From positions 248,001-312,000 of the forward strand of contig JABTUV010000001.1 of the NCBI GenBank assembly GCA_015075175.1: DNA of 64,000 nucleotides, written 5' to 3'. This document shows positions 36,055-44,530 of this stretch, piece after piece; position 1 is the first letter of the stretch; every line of letters starts with the position of its first letter. This DNA comes from a bacterium (GTDB lineage: Bacteria; Hinthialibacterota; Hinthialibacteria; H5-UNCL2). The position numbers and the translations under genes were made by a program. The notes beneath the pieces are model-generated. The model searched no databases and was not told the DNA's origin. It saw nothing but the letters and a program-made list of their open reading frames with translations.

Positions 36055-37293
36055 ATGACCTCGCGAGAACGCGTGCTGGCCGCTCTGGCGCACCGGGAAC
36101 CCGACCGGGTTCCCATCGATTTCTCCGGACATCGCTCTTCCGGCATTGCCGCACTGGTCTATCCCAAGCTGCGGGCGCGCTTGGGACTGCCGCCGCGACC
36201 GATTCGCGTCTACGACCTGCCGCAGCAGCTGGCCGTGGTCGACGAGGACGTGTTGGACCGATTCCGGGTCGATACACTCGAACTGGGGCGAGGATTCGCT
36301 CTCGGCGAGGAGGATTGGAAGGCGTGGGAGCTTCCGGACGGCTCGCCCTGCCGGATTCCCGCCTGGATTCGCATGGAGAAGAGCGAGGCGGGATGGGTCG
36401 TCCGTTCGGAGAAGGGAACCGTGCTGGCGCAGATGCCGCCGGGAGTGCTCTACCTGGAGCAGACCTACTGGCCCTTTCTGGCGGCGGGGGAAGACCTGGA
36501 TGGGATCGCCCGCGCGTTCGCGGAGTCGATGTGGACGGGCGTGGCTTCGCCGCCGGGACCCGTGAGCGACGAGGCGCTGCGCGCGGGCGCCTTGCGGCTG
36601 CGCGCGCACACCGACCGCGCTGTGATCGGCCTTTTCGGCGGCAACCTCCTGGAATGCGGCGAGTTTCTCTATCGCATCGACGAGTTTCTCCTGATGCTGG
36701 CCGCCGAGCCCCTGCGCGTCCATGCCTTCCTGGACAAACTGGTCGAACTGCACTTGGCCAACCTGGAACGTTTTCTCCGCTTGGTGGGCGACTGTATCGA
36801 CGTGATCGTCTTCGGCGACGACCTGGGCATGCAGACCGGTCCCATGATCTCGCCCGCGATGTATCGCGAGTACTTCAAGCCGCGCCACAGCCTCTTATGG
36901 AACCGCGCCAAGGAGCTGGCGGGCGTGAAAGTCATGCTGCACTGCTGCGGGGGCGTGCGCGAACTTCTGCCCGACATGATCGAAGCGGGGCTGGACGCCA
37001 TCAACCCGGTGCAGATCACGTGTCGGGGCATGGACGCGGCGGGGCTGAAGCGCGACTTCGGGCGCGACATCACCTTCTGGGGCGGAGGCTGCGACACGCG
37101 CGACGTGCTGTCGCGCGGGACGCCGCAAGAGGTCGCCGACCACGTGCGCCGCCAGATCGAGATCATGGCGCCCGGAGGAGGATTCGTGTTTCAGCAGGTC
37201 CACAACATCCTGGCCAACGTGCCGCCGGACAACATCATCGCCATGTTCGACGCGGCGCATCAGGCGGGTGCGTACGCCGGAGTTCCCAATTAG
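36055..37293 (+). CDS. Uroporphyrinogen decarboxylase-family (corrinoid-dependent methyltransferase-like) protein
   Basis: 412-residue TIM-barrel protein of the URO-D superfamily. It begins MTSRERVLAALAHREPDRVP, the standard opening of the MtaA/CmuA-like branch. Further marks are IDVIVFGDDLGMQTGPMISP, YFKPRHSLLWNRAKE and MLHCCGGVRELLPDMIEAGL, where the HxC motif resembles the zinc site of methyl-corrinoid methyltransferases, and NPVQITCRGMD. It is longer than HemE (about 350), lacks the HemE N-terminal signature, and is not near heme genes, so a methyl-transfer role is more likely. Such paralogues are numerous in Hydrogenedentes- and Lentisphaerae-type genomes. The corrinoid protein partner is not visible here. 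Confidence 0.85.
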   Translation: MTSRERVLAALAHREPDRVPIDFSGHRSSGIAALVYPKLRARLGLPPRPIRVYDLPQQLAVVDEDVLDRFRVDTLELGRGFALGEEDWKAWELPDGSPCRIPAWIRMEKSEAGWVVRSEKGTVLAQMPPGVLYLEQTYWPFLAAGEDLDGIARAFAESMWTGVASPPGPVSDEALRAGALRLRAHTDRAVIGLFGGNLLECGEFLYRIDEFLLMLAAEPLRVHAFLDKLVELHLANLERFLRLVGDCIDVIVFGDDLGMQTGPMISPAMYREYFKPRHSLLWNRAKELAGVKVMLHCCGGVRELLPDMIEAGLDAINPVQITCRGMDAAGLKRDFGRDITFWGGGCDTRDVLSRGTPQEVADHVRRQIEIMAPGGGFVFQQVHNILANVPPDNIIAMFDAAHQAGAYAGVPN

Positions 37294-37680
37294 TCGGCGG
37301 GAAGAGAAAGCCCGGGTTGTCGAGTAAACCGCGTGGCATCGGACAGGAGGGAAGGGGGGACGCGCGGGTACATGCATGGGCTGCGCGTCCCGGCAAGGCG
37401 CTCGCTGCAAGCGGCGTCGCAGTCCGTCGAACAGAAGCTCCGCTGCGGCGCGCACCCCCAGGTTGCTACCGTCCAGGTCCTGGTCCCCATCGCGGTCCGG
37501 CGTGGGTGGTGACAGGGGCCAACTCCAGTGCAAGCATGACGAACACGGCGGGACTCGGACGGACTGGCTTCATCCCACCACTCGTCGCATTCAGTATCTC
37601 ACTGAAGCGGACGGAGAGAATCCGCGCTTCTTCTCTCTCACGCACGAGGCCCACGCCGGTTGCGCTCTACGTCCGCTTGT
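37294..37680. other. 387-bp gap, no gene recognised
   Basis: Contains one hairpin about 65 bp after the URO-D-like stop: GGGACGCGC (37357-37365) with GCGCGTCCC (37383-37391), possibly the terminator of that gene. The words GTTGTCGAGTAAACCGCG at about 37316 vaguely recall the REP1 head (CTCGAGTAGCGGC) but are too diverged to call. No conserved protein is readable in any frame. Confidence 0.4.
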
Positions 37681-38490
37681 CTACCTCGAAAGCGGGACCT
37701 GCCCATAGGGGGTCTCCAGAAAACCGGTAGGCTCGATCCGAAGACGGCCGATCTGGCCCCCGGAGAGGATTCGGGCGAGGTTGCCGCCGGTCAGCCGGCC
37801 GTTCAGGTTGAGCGCCTGCGTCTCGCCCGGCCCGACGTTTCCCAGCGTGGAGGCGGACAGATCGCTCAACTGAATGTCTCCGATCTTGATGGCGTAGCCC
37901 AGGTTCTTCAGTCCAAGCGCGAAAACGTTGGGATTGGTGAGATTGGCCTTGACTGCGAGCTGCCCGGTCCCCATGCCGAGCTCCAACACCTTGGCATCGA
38001 TGTCGGAGAAGCTGGGAAGCCGCAGCACCGGGAAATTGCCGCTGCGTGTGAAGGGAACTTCGACGTTCCTTCTGGAAACGGGGAGAATCAGAGCACCCCG
38101 CAGCTCATAGGCGATTTCGCGCGCTTCCTTGAGATTCTCATAAGTTCTCCAGAGATCGCCGTAGCCCATGCGCAGCGGCAAGGTGACGGTGCCCGTGCCA
38201 CGTTTGGGCAAATCGACGTTGACGGTCTGCTCCGAGGCCAGGAACCGGCTTCCACTCACATCCAGGCTGTACCTGAACCGGGGCGAGCGGATGGGTACGG
38301 CGTAGGGATTGGCGACATCCACGTCGAAGGCCAGGTTGACGCCCCCCAGGTCGATGCCCGTGATGCGGGGATGAATCGCGGTGATCTCGGGCTTCACCGC
38401 CCCGGAACCCAGGAAACTCCCGGTCCCTCCGCATCCGACCACCCCTGCGACGAGCACCCACGAAGCGCTCAGGAGAAGACATCTGCGCAT
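37681..38490 (-). CDS. LEA type 2 (WHy-domain) lipoprotein
   Basis: 269 residues from ATG 38490, with AGAAAGGAG upstream. The lipoprotein signal (LLLSASWVLVAGVVGCGGTG) has its Cys at about residue 20. Two LEA-2/WHy beta-sandwich domains follow. One contains VNLAFDVDVANPYAVPIRSP, the other LAVKANLTNPNVFALGLKNL; the NPN/NPY motif is the family hallmark. Such bacterial LEA-2 proteins bind the outer membrane or periplasmic partners and are linked to stress protection. It stands alone: there are gaps of about 390 and 450 bp on either side. Confidence 0.82.
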   Translation of the reverse strand: MRRCLLLSASWVLVAGVVGCGGTGSFLGSGAVKPEITAIHPRITGIDLGGVNLAFDVDVANPYAVPIRSPRFRYSLDVSGSRFLASEQTVNVDLPKRGTGTVTLPLRMGYGDLWRTYENLKEAREIAYELRGALILPVSRRNVEVPFTRSGNFPVLRLPSFSDIDAKVLELGMGTGQLAVKANLTNPNVFALGLKNLGYAIKIGDIQLSDLSASTLGNVGPGETQALNLNGRLTGGNLARILSGGQIGRLRIEPTGFLETPYGQVPLSR

Positions 38491-38941
38491 GGCCTGAATC
38501 TCCTTTCTGATTAAGAGCTGCTTGGGACGACGACACCTTCCATTCCGCGTCCGACGGCGGACACGGGGCGACTGGATTCCCGTTCTCCGGCAACGACGGG
38601 AGAATGCTAGCACTCAGGCAAGCCCGCGCAACTGAATTGTGGTCATGCCGTAGGCGCTTGGAGAATCAAGAAGCTCCGCACTTACGGACGGAGGCGGCGG
38701 TGTCGGCGTGCATCGCGGCGCTTGGTGCAAGACTCACGAAGACACACGAACACGAGTCCCGCAAGGCAGGTGCGAGCTGCTTGCATCAGGGTCTCCCCAC
38801 CGACGCGCGAAGTCACGGCCCGTCCGTCCCGCCGAGATGTCGCGCAGGTTTGCCGCCAGCGCGCGCAGTTGGGCAGCGTGTCCCGCCCCTGGGTGCACGA
38901 GGTGTTTCCCAAAGTTGTGGCGCCCGCCGTAAGATCTCGAT
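38491..38941. other. 451-bp gap without a recognised gene
   Basis: Holds a simple-repeat-like stretch (ACTCACGAAGACACACGAAC, 38732-38751) and nothing else I can name. Short ORFs here have no conserved content. It would be the 5' region of the LEA-2 gene and the 3' region of the Kelch-like gene. Confidence 0.4.
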
Positions 38942-41900
38942 TCAGGATGGCGAAGATGCCAGAGCAAGCACCAGTACGCGGGTTGCGGTTTCGGTTCTAC
39001 GCGCGCGGTCCACGCCGCCAAGGACGAAGAGGAAATGCTCGGAGAGGGCCGCCGCCACGCTGGAGAGGGGCTCCGGCAGTCCGTGGGAAGCCGACTGCCA
39101 TTCGGAGAGTTGGGAATCGTTGCGGCCGAGCAGCACATCGTCATGCGGAACGCGGTTTTCCCCTCCCAAGACAAGGACCGAGCCTTGGTGCGCGACCACG
39201 CCGGCGCCGGCGCGCGAGCCGGGCAGGGCGGAGACGGTCTGCCATGCGGAAATCTCACCGCCACGCCAGTCCGCGCGGAGCACTTCGGCGCGCGCGCGAC
39301 CCTCCGGAGTGCGTCCGCCCAGCACCAGGATGCCGTTCTCGGTGAAGGCGAGAGCGTGGCCGACCAGCGGCGCAGGCAGTGACGGAGCGCCGCGCCAACG
39401 TTGCAGGCATCCCCCGTCGATAAGTTGCGCCGTGTAAACGCGCGCGGAGGGTCCCTTGCAATCGCGACCGCCCGCCAACACGATCCCCGTATCGCCCGCC
39501 GCCATCGCGGCGTGCGAGAGTCCCACGGGAAGGCCGGCCTCCAGCCGCCAGGGGCCGAGACGTCCGCCGGGAAGAAAGGGGGCGGAGAAGACCGGAGTTC
39601 CGCCGCGGTGGGCCGACGCCGGCGCCACGTACACGCGCTGCCGGCCGGCGCAAAAGGCCGTTCCCGTCGTGGTTCGCGGCATGTCGCCGGAGACGGTTCT
39701 CCATTCACCCACTTCGCCTGCCTGGTCGACGGCGGCGGAGTAAGCCGGCTGGCCCGCCGAGAAGGCGTAGAGATGGCCGCCGCGCACGACCGCGAGCGCC
39801 CCGCAGAGGGGAACCGGCAGCGGCCGGGCGAGGCGCCAACCGCCCGCGCGCGCGGGCAGGCTGGCCGGGTCGAAGGAGGGCACGTCGGACGGCGTTGTTC
39901 CCAGCCGCGCCGGAAACCGCACGGCGCTTCGCCGGTTGGCCCGCATGACGGCGCGCGCCGCGCGCTGGTAGGCGTCCTCGACCTGTTCCGCCATGCGCGC
40001 CAATCCTTCCCGGCCGTCGCGCGTTTTCCGGCGACGAAAGAGTTGCAGCAGCAGCGCCAGGAGCAGCGCGGGCGCCAGCCACCGCGCACGGGAAGAGCCG
40101 CCCACGTCGCCGCGTTCCAACCGAGGGCATTCGATTGCCGACTGTCCCCTGCTCTCAACCATGGGCCCTGCCAGAGTTGTGAGAGAAAGAAAAGCCGAGT
40201 ACTCGAGTAGCGGCCCGCCGGGCGCCTGCTTGAGGTGCGAGACGCCCCTTCGCGCCGCATATCGAGAGGACGGCCTTGATGCACCCAGACCATCTTCAGA
40301 GCTGCGTCGGTTTACATCCTCCACGGGTGAGGCGACGGCTCGTGAGGGACTGTCCCTCGGAGTCGAAGACTCCAATGCGACGATCCAATGATCGATGGCG
40401 GGTCGGTGCGCGGCTCGTCCCCACATCGCCCCGGCCGTCGCAAGCGCCTCTCGTAGTTGCGCAGCGCCTTGCCCCGAGTAGGCCGCAGGTTGTATCGAGG
40501 GGTGCTGCGCTTGTCTGCCACCTGCCCGTTGCCGCTGCGCCTGCGGGCCGCTCTCCATGCCTTGGTTCATGCTGCCCGCCGCTGCGCGCAACCCTGCCCG
40601 CTGAGTTCGGCGCTCCATGCGCATGGCGGCTACCCCGCTTGTGAACGCGCGAAACATCGCGCGGGCGGCCTCAAACGCCGCCGTTTGCGGCGCGACCCCG
40701 GCTGGAGTCGAAACGCCGTTGGGCCGGCCCTCCGCCGATCCCGCGGCGCCCTCGCCGCCATTCGTAAGGTCTGGAGCGTTGCGTGCGGCGGATGCCGGAG
40801 CTTGTGCCGCCCCGTTATTGACAACTGCATGAACAATGGATAGCGGATTGTCCTTGATGGCTTCGCCAACTCCGGCGTGGCTACATTCTGCCGGCCCTGC
40901 GGGCCTGAGACTATCCCCGCCATCAGGTGTGAGATCGTTTCCGGATGCGGGTCCGGGGCAATGCCATCCATCCGGCGCGACTTCTGCGTAGTTGCTACCC
41001 ATGCCTTTTCGCTCCGCAGCATCCCGTTCGAGGAATCGTTTTCCACTTTCAGCATCGATCCGCTCTTCACCGTGGTCTGTTCGATAAGTGACGTTGCGGT
41101 CAGTGGAATCGCCGGCCACGCCAGGCTCGCCGCTCGCCGCAATAACTCGCAGGGCGACCCAGGCCAGCCGCGCTCCCTCGGGCACGCCGTGGTACACCAG
41201 TCGGTAGCGCAACGCCCGCGCCGGCAAGCCGAGGGCGATCGAGCCGGGCGGCGACGGCCCGCTCGCTTCACTCCAACCGGAATCCTCGCGGTAGATGCGA
41301 TGCCACAGCGACCACTCCCCGTTTCCTTCGGCAAACCAAGCCAGCGTCGCCGGAGTCGCCGTGGTCGGAAAGACGAACTGGTGCACCAGGGTAGCCGCGT
41401 CGGGTTCCTTCTCCCAGCGGGCCAAAGGCGCGGGCAGGATCACGCCTCCGACACTGGCGCGCGGGGCAAAGCGCGGCTCCTGCGTCGCAGATTCGCTTTG
41501 CCATCGTCCCAATCGCCCCCATGGATCCATGTCTGATCGGTGCACCTGCCACGAACATTCGTCCGTGGTCGACCAGACGGCCAGTCCATGCGCTTCGGCG
41601 ACCAGGCGCGCCCGGCTGCCGGCAGGGACGGGCGACGGCCGGTCGAAGTCCGGCGCGCGCCGGTCGATGGGCATGGAGACGAGCCGGCCTCGTTGCAACG
41701 ACCAGAGGCGTGGTCCGACGCGCAGCCAATCCTCGGCGGCGGGCAACCACCCGCGTCCGGCGATGCCGGCCACGTCCACGGGCCAGGCCTCGCCTCTTTC
41801 CGGAAGAAACAAATCCGTGGCCGACGACAGCACCGCCCGGTAGTACAAGCCGGGGGCGGGCGCCTCCTGCCATGCCAGTTGGGCGCGGCAGAGGCTGTCC

Positions 41901-42079
41901 TCCCAATCTAGGCGCGTTTCATGCACGAGTATTCCGGCGGTGGAAAGATCGCAGGCGGCCCATAGCGCCGTGACCAGAAAGGCGAGTTTCCCGCAGCAGC
42001 CGCTCAAGTTGGGTTCCAGCCTGTCGATAATCGATAATGAGGGAAAGTACAGATTTTCCAGCTGCAGGTTCCGTGCCAC
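38942..42079 (-). CDS. Long ORF: exported N-terminal region, repeat-derived middle, Kelch-like C-terminus
   Basis: 1045 codons without a stop, opening with a GTG at 42077-42079. A signal-like helix (GKLAFLVTALWAACDLSTAG) precedes an unknown beta-rich region up to about residue 330. Residues about 330-520 are low complexity. Residues about 520-660 are translated dispersed repeats (40110-40520). Then a membrane helix (WLAPALLLALLLQLFRRRK) precedes about 300 residues of Kelch-like repeats (FTENGILVLGGRTPEG, VVAHQGSVLVLGGENRV, LSEHFLFVLGGVDRAR). The Kelch blades suggest a binding propeller. The ORF may be two genes joined by stop-free repeat DNA. The alternative is one protein with an in-frame insertion. 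Confidence 0.55.
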   Translation of the reverse strand: MARNLQLENLYFPSLSIIDRLEPNLSGCCGKLAFLVTALWAACDLSTAGILVHETRLDWEDSLCRAQLAWQEAPAPGLYYRAVLSSATDLFLPERGEAWPVDVAGIAGRGWLPAAEDWLRVGPRLWSLQRGRLVSMPIDRRAPDFDRPSPVPAGSRARLVAEAHGLAVWSTTDECSWQVHRSDMDPWGRLGRWQSESATQEPRFAPRASVGGVILPAPLARWEKEPDAATLVHQFVFPTTATPATLAWFAEGNGEWSLWHRIYREDSGWSEASGPSPPGSIALGLPARALRYRLVYHGVPEGARLAWVALRVIAASGEPGVAGDSTDRNVTYRTDHGEERIDAESGKRFLERDAAERKGMGSNYAEVAPDGWHCPGPASGNDLTPDGGDSLRPAGPAECSHAGVGEAIKDNPLSIVHAVVNNGAAQAPASAARNAPDLTNGGEGAAGSAEGRPNGVSTPAGVAPQTAAFEAARAMFRAFTSGVAAMRMERRTQRAGLRAAAGSMNQGMESGPQAQRQRAGGRQAQHPSIQPAAYSGQGAAQLREALATAGAMWGRAAHRPAIDHWIVALESSTPRDSPSRAVASPVEDVNRRSSEDGLGASRPSSRYAARRGVSHLKQAPGGPLLEYSAFLSLTTLAGPMVESRGQSAIECPRLERGDVGGSSRARWLAPALLLALLLQLFRRRKTRDGREGLARMAEQVEDAYQRAARAVMRANRRSAVRFPARLGTTPSDVPSFDPASLPARAGGWRLARPLPVPLCGALAVVRGGHLYAFSAGQPAYSAAVDQAGEVGEWRTVSGDMPRTTTGTAFCAGRQRVYVAPASAHRGGTPVFSAPFLPGGRLGPWRLEAGLPVGLSHAAMAAGDTGIVLAGGRDCKGPSARVYTAQLIDGGCLQRWRGAPSLPAPLVGHALAFTENGILVLGGRTPEGRARAEVLRADWRGGEISAWQTVSALPGSRAGAGVVAHQGSVLVLGGENRVPHDDVLLGRNDSQLSEWQSASHGLPEPLSSVAAALSEHFLFVLGGVDRARRTETATRVLVLALASSPS
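40138..40512 (+). repeat. Repeat cluster (REP1 copy 3, GACTGTCCC module, REP2 copy C) inside a long ORF
   Basis: In order on the plus strand: CGACTGTCCCCTGCTCTC (40138), REP1 copy 3 (40195-40273; GCGGCCCG pairs with CGCGCCGC), the CTCGTGAGGGACTGTCCCT module (40344-40362, same as at 13374-13393), and REP2 copy C (40453-40512). Although fully repetitive, the region contains no stop in the frame of the surrounding minus-strand ORF. Confidence 0.75.
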
Positions 42080-42369
42080 CCTGGGGTTTTTTCTTAACTT
42101 AATGTATATTAAGATCTTAGGTTACAGATTCGGCATGGACGAGCCGGTGGGTTGGGCAAATATTACTCGTTTTTCTGGGCGACCGACTTCCTAAATCACC
42201 TTCGGAATGTTTCCCTTCGGCGCGTGGCGACCCCGTGGGCGTTACAGTGCGTGGATCGTGGCGCATGGCGCAACCGGCGGAGACATGCCGGTTGACGCTG
42301 CGCTTGCCTGCCGCGTAGGATACGCAATTCACGGCCACCCGCACGGATGCCGAAGAAAGGGCCTCTTGC

Positions 42370-44187
42370 ATGTTCGAGATTCTGGCGTCGGTTTTCTATT
42401 TCGTGGTTTTGTTGGGCCTCTGCGTCTTGGTGCACGAGTGGGGCCACTATATTGCGGCGGTGCGGGCGGGCGTCCGGGTGGAACGCTTCTCGATCGGGCT
42501 GGGCAAGCCGTTCTTCTCGTGGCATCGCCACGGCACGGAGTTCTGCCTGGCGCCCATCCCGTTGGGCGGGTATGTGAAGATGGCCGGCGATAACCCGGAG
42601 GAGGCGCATGAGGGGAACCCGTGGGAGTTTTTCTCGGCGGCCATCTGGCGGCGCACGCTGATCGTTTTGGCCGGGCCGGGCATGAATATCGTGACGGCGT
42701 TCGTGGTTTTCTTTCTGGTCGCGTTTGCCTACGGAGAGCCGTATAACCCACCGGTCGTGGGACATGTGGCGAGGGGAGGAGCGGCGGAGGCGGCGGGGCT
42801 GGCGCCCGGCGACTTGATCGTCAGCGTGGAAGGCGTTCCCGTGCGCACGGATGCGGAACTGGTCGCCGCCCTTCCGCGCCCCAGTCGGGAGCGTTTCGAG
42901 ATGGTCGTGGAACGGGATGGGGCGCAACGCGCACTGGTGCTGGATTACAGCCGACAGTATCCCGAGGGACCCTTTGTCGTACCATCCGTGTTGGAGGCGC
43001 CGGGCCGCGTCACGCCCGCCCAGCGCATCGGTCTCGCAACCGGCGACACCCTTCTGGCGGTGGACGGACGCGAAATCCTCAGCGTGTCGGAGATGGTCCG
43101 CGTGCTCTCGCAGCAGGTGGAACGCAAGGTCGTGAAGCGTCGCAAGTACGGCCTAATCGGAGAGGAGGAGGAAGTCGTCGAGTTCTCGCCTCGGATATTC
43201 AGTTTGCGCTGGAGAACGGCGGCGGGCGAGGTCCGCGAGGCCAGCGTAGAGCCGCTCCTGCGGCCCGATCCCGACCGGCCGGGGAATTTCGTCTCGCGGC
43301 TGGAGGTCATGATCCCGCGCACGACCGACGCGCGGAGCGGCTGGGCCAGCCCCGACCCCAACTCGCGTCACGTCGGCTCCGAAGCCATGTACGTTTTGGG
43401 CTTCAGCCTGGCGTTCGAGCCGATCGTGGGGCGGGCGTTCCAGTTTTCGCCGGCCCGCAAGCTGGGTCTGGCGCGCGGCGATCGCATCATCGCCGTGGAC
43501 GGCGAGCCTATCCATGACAGCCTCCAGTTGCAGGAGACGGTCTCTCGCAAAGTGGATACTTCGCCCAGCGGCGACCCGCTGCCCCGCAAGGTCGAAGTGG
43601 AGTGGCTGACGCCCGCCGGTGAGGCCCGCAAGGGCCAGGTCGTGGTCAAGCTGGAGAAGGTCCCCGAGAGCGAGCGCTCCAAGCGCTACATCAAGATCGC
43701 CACGCTGGGCATCTCGTTTTATCAGCCCACCCGGCGTTTCGGCGCGTTGGAATCGACCGTGGTCGCCTGGGAGCGCATGGTCGACTCGCTCGAACAGATG
43801 CGGCGCATCTTTGGGGGGCTGTTCACCCGCGACGTCTCCTACCGGCACCTGGCCGGCCCGGTCGGGATCGTCACTCTGGCCGGGCAGTTCGGACGGCGGG
43901 GGTTGGTCAGTTTCTTTCATCTGATCGCCCTGCTTAACGTCAACCTGGCCATCATCAATCTCCTGCCGATCCCGATCCTGGATGGCGGGCATCTCCTGCT
44001 CTTTGCGATCGAGAAGGTGAAGCGGGTTTTCACCCGGCACGGCTTGACGGTGCAGCAATTGCTGTTCGCCCAGAAGGTGGGGATCGCCATTCTTCTGCCG
44101 TTGATTGTCTTCGTGTTCTGGAATGATTTTGCTCGCATGGACTTTTTCCAGCGACTGGGCAGGGTGGTTTTCGGATGGTTTTCGTGA
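42370..44187 (+). CDS. rseP: Site-2 protease RseP (zinc metalloprotease, PDZ domains)
   Basis: 605 residues from ATG 42370. The zinc-binding HEWGH sits in the first membrane helix (LLGLCVLVHEWGHYIAAVRA). The second metal ligand motif LPIPILDGGHLL is near the C-terminus. Two PDZ domains are visible (PPVVGHVARGGAAEAAGLAP; FSPARKLGLARGDRIIAVDG), and a third segment (QRIGLATGDTLLAVDGREIL) suggests a duplicated PDZ. This makes it longer than the usual 440-450 residues. RseP cleaves membrane-bound anti-sigma factors and leftover signal peptides. The preceding 290-bp gap is AT-rich near 42095-42175 and contains no gene. Confidence 0.95.
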   Translation: MFEILASVFYFVVLLGLCVLVHEWGHYIAAVRAGVRVERFSIGLGKPFFSWHRHGTEFCLAPIPLGGYVKMAGDNPEEAHEGNPWEFFSAAIWRRTLIVLAGPGMNIVTAFVVFFLVAFAYGEPYNPPVVGHVARGGAAEAAGLAPGDLIVSVEGVPVRTDAELVAALPRPSRERFEMVVERDGAQRALVLDYSRQYPEGPFVVPSVLEAPGRVTPAQRIGLATGDTLLAVDGREILSVSEMVRVLSQQVERKVVKRRKYGLIGEEEEVVEFSPRIFSLRWRTAAGEVREASVEPLLRPDPDRPGNFVSRLEVMIPRTTDARSGWASPDPNSRHVGSEAMYVLGFSLAFEPIVGRAFQFSPARKLGLARGDRIIAVDGEPIHDSLQLQETVSRKVDTSPSGDPLPRKVEVEWLTPAGEARKGQVVVKLEKVPESERSKRYIKIATLGISFYQPTRRFGALESTVVAWERMVDSLEQMRRIFGGLFTRDVSYRHLAGPVGIVTLAGQFGRRGLVSFFHLIALLNVNLAIINLLPIPILDGGHLLLFAIEKVKRVFTRHGLTVQQLLFAQKVGIAILLPLIVFVFWNDFARMDFFQRLGRVVFGWFS

Positions 44188-44215
44188 GATTATAAAAGGG
44201 CGCATTGTGCACAAG

Positions 44216-44501
44216 TTTTCCACAGGGATTTACAGGCCTTGAGCCTCTTGACAGAGTGGGAGCGTCGAGTCGGAGGTCATGGCGATGGGGGCGGAGAAAG
44301 GGTCGCCCGGACCCGTGAGCCAGGCGTTTAAGATGGCTTAACATGGGTCTATTAGCCGTGAATTATTAGAGTTAAGTGCTGTCCTAAGAATCCGGGTCAG
44401 TGTGCTGGGCGGGCGCTTGGCCGGGCAGCGTGGAAGTGGACCAAGTCGCGGAATTCCCACGAGGGCAAATTTCGCTCCAATTTTGACGAAAATTATCCAC
44501 A
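44216..44501 (+). promoter_or_regulatory. Two DnaA-box-like sites before the phosphatase-RpiB gene
   Basis: TTTTCCACA (44216-44224, in TGTGCACAAGTTTTCCACAG) has one difference from the DnaA-box consensus; TTATCCACA (44493-44501) matches it exactly. Between them is an AT-rich stretch (44339-44385). The 343-bp gap (44188-44530) holds no other gene. It may be a DnaA-controlled promoter; evidence for an origin is weak. Confidence 0.35.
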
Positions 44502-44530
44502 ATGGTGTGGAGGCTTCGGGAGCGGGCGAA

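Noticed and set aside
36895-37533. Dockerin-like gene suggested by DRDGDQDLDGSNLGV on the minus strand
   Set aside because: A single Asp-rich loop in a frame that runs into the antisense of the URO-D-like gene; no second loop or conserved surroundings.
44188-44530. Chromosomal origin of replication
   Set aside because: Only one exact and one near DnaA box and no replication genes nearby; kept only as a low-interest observation.
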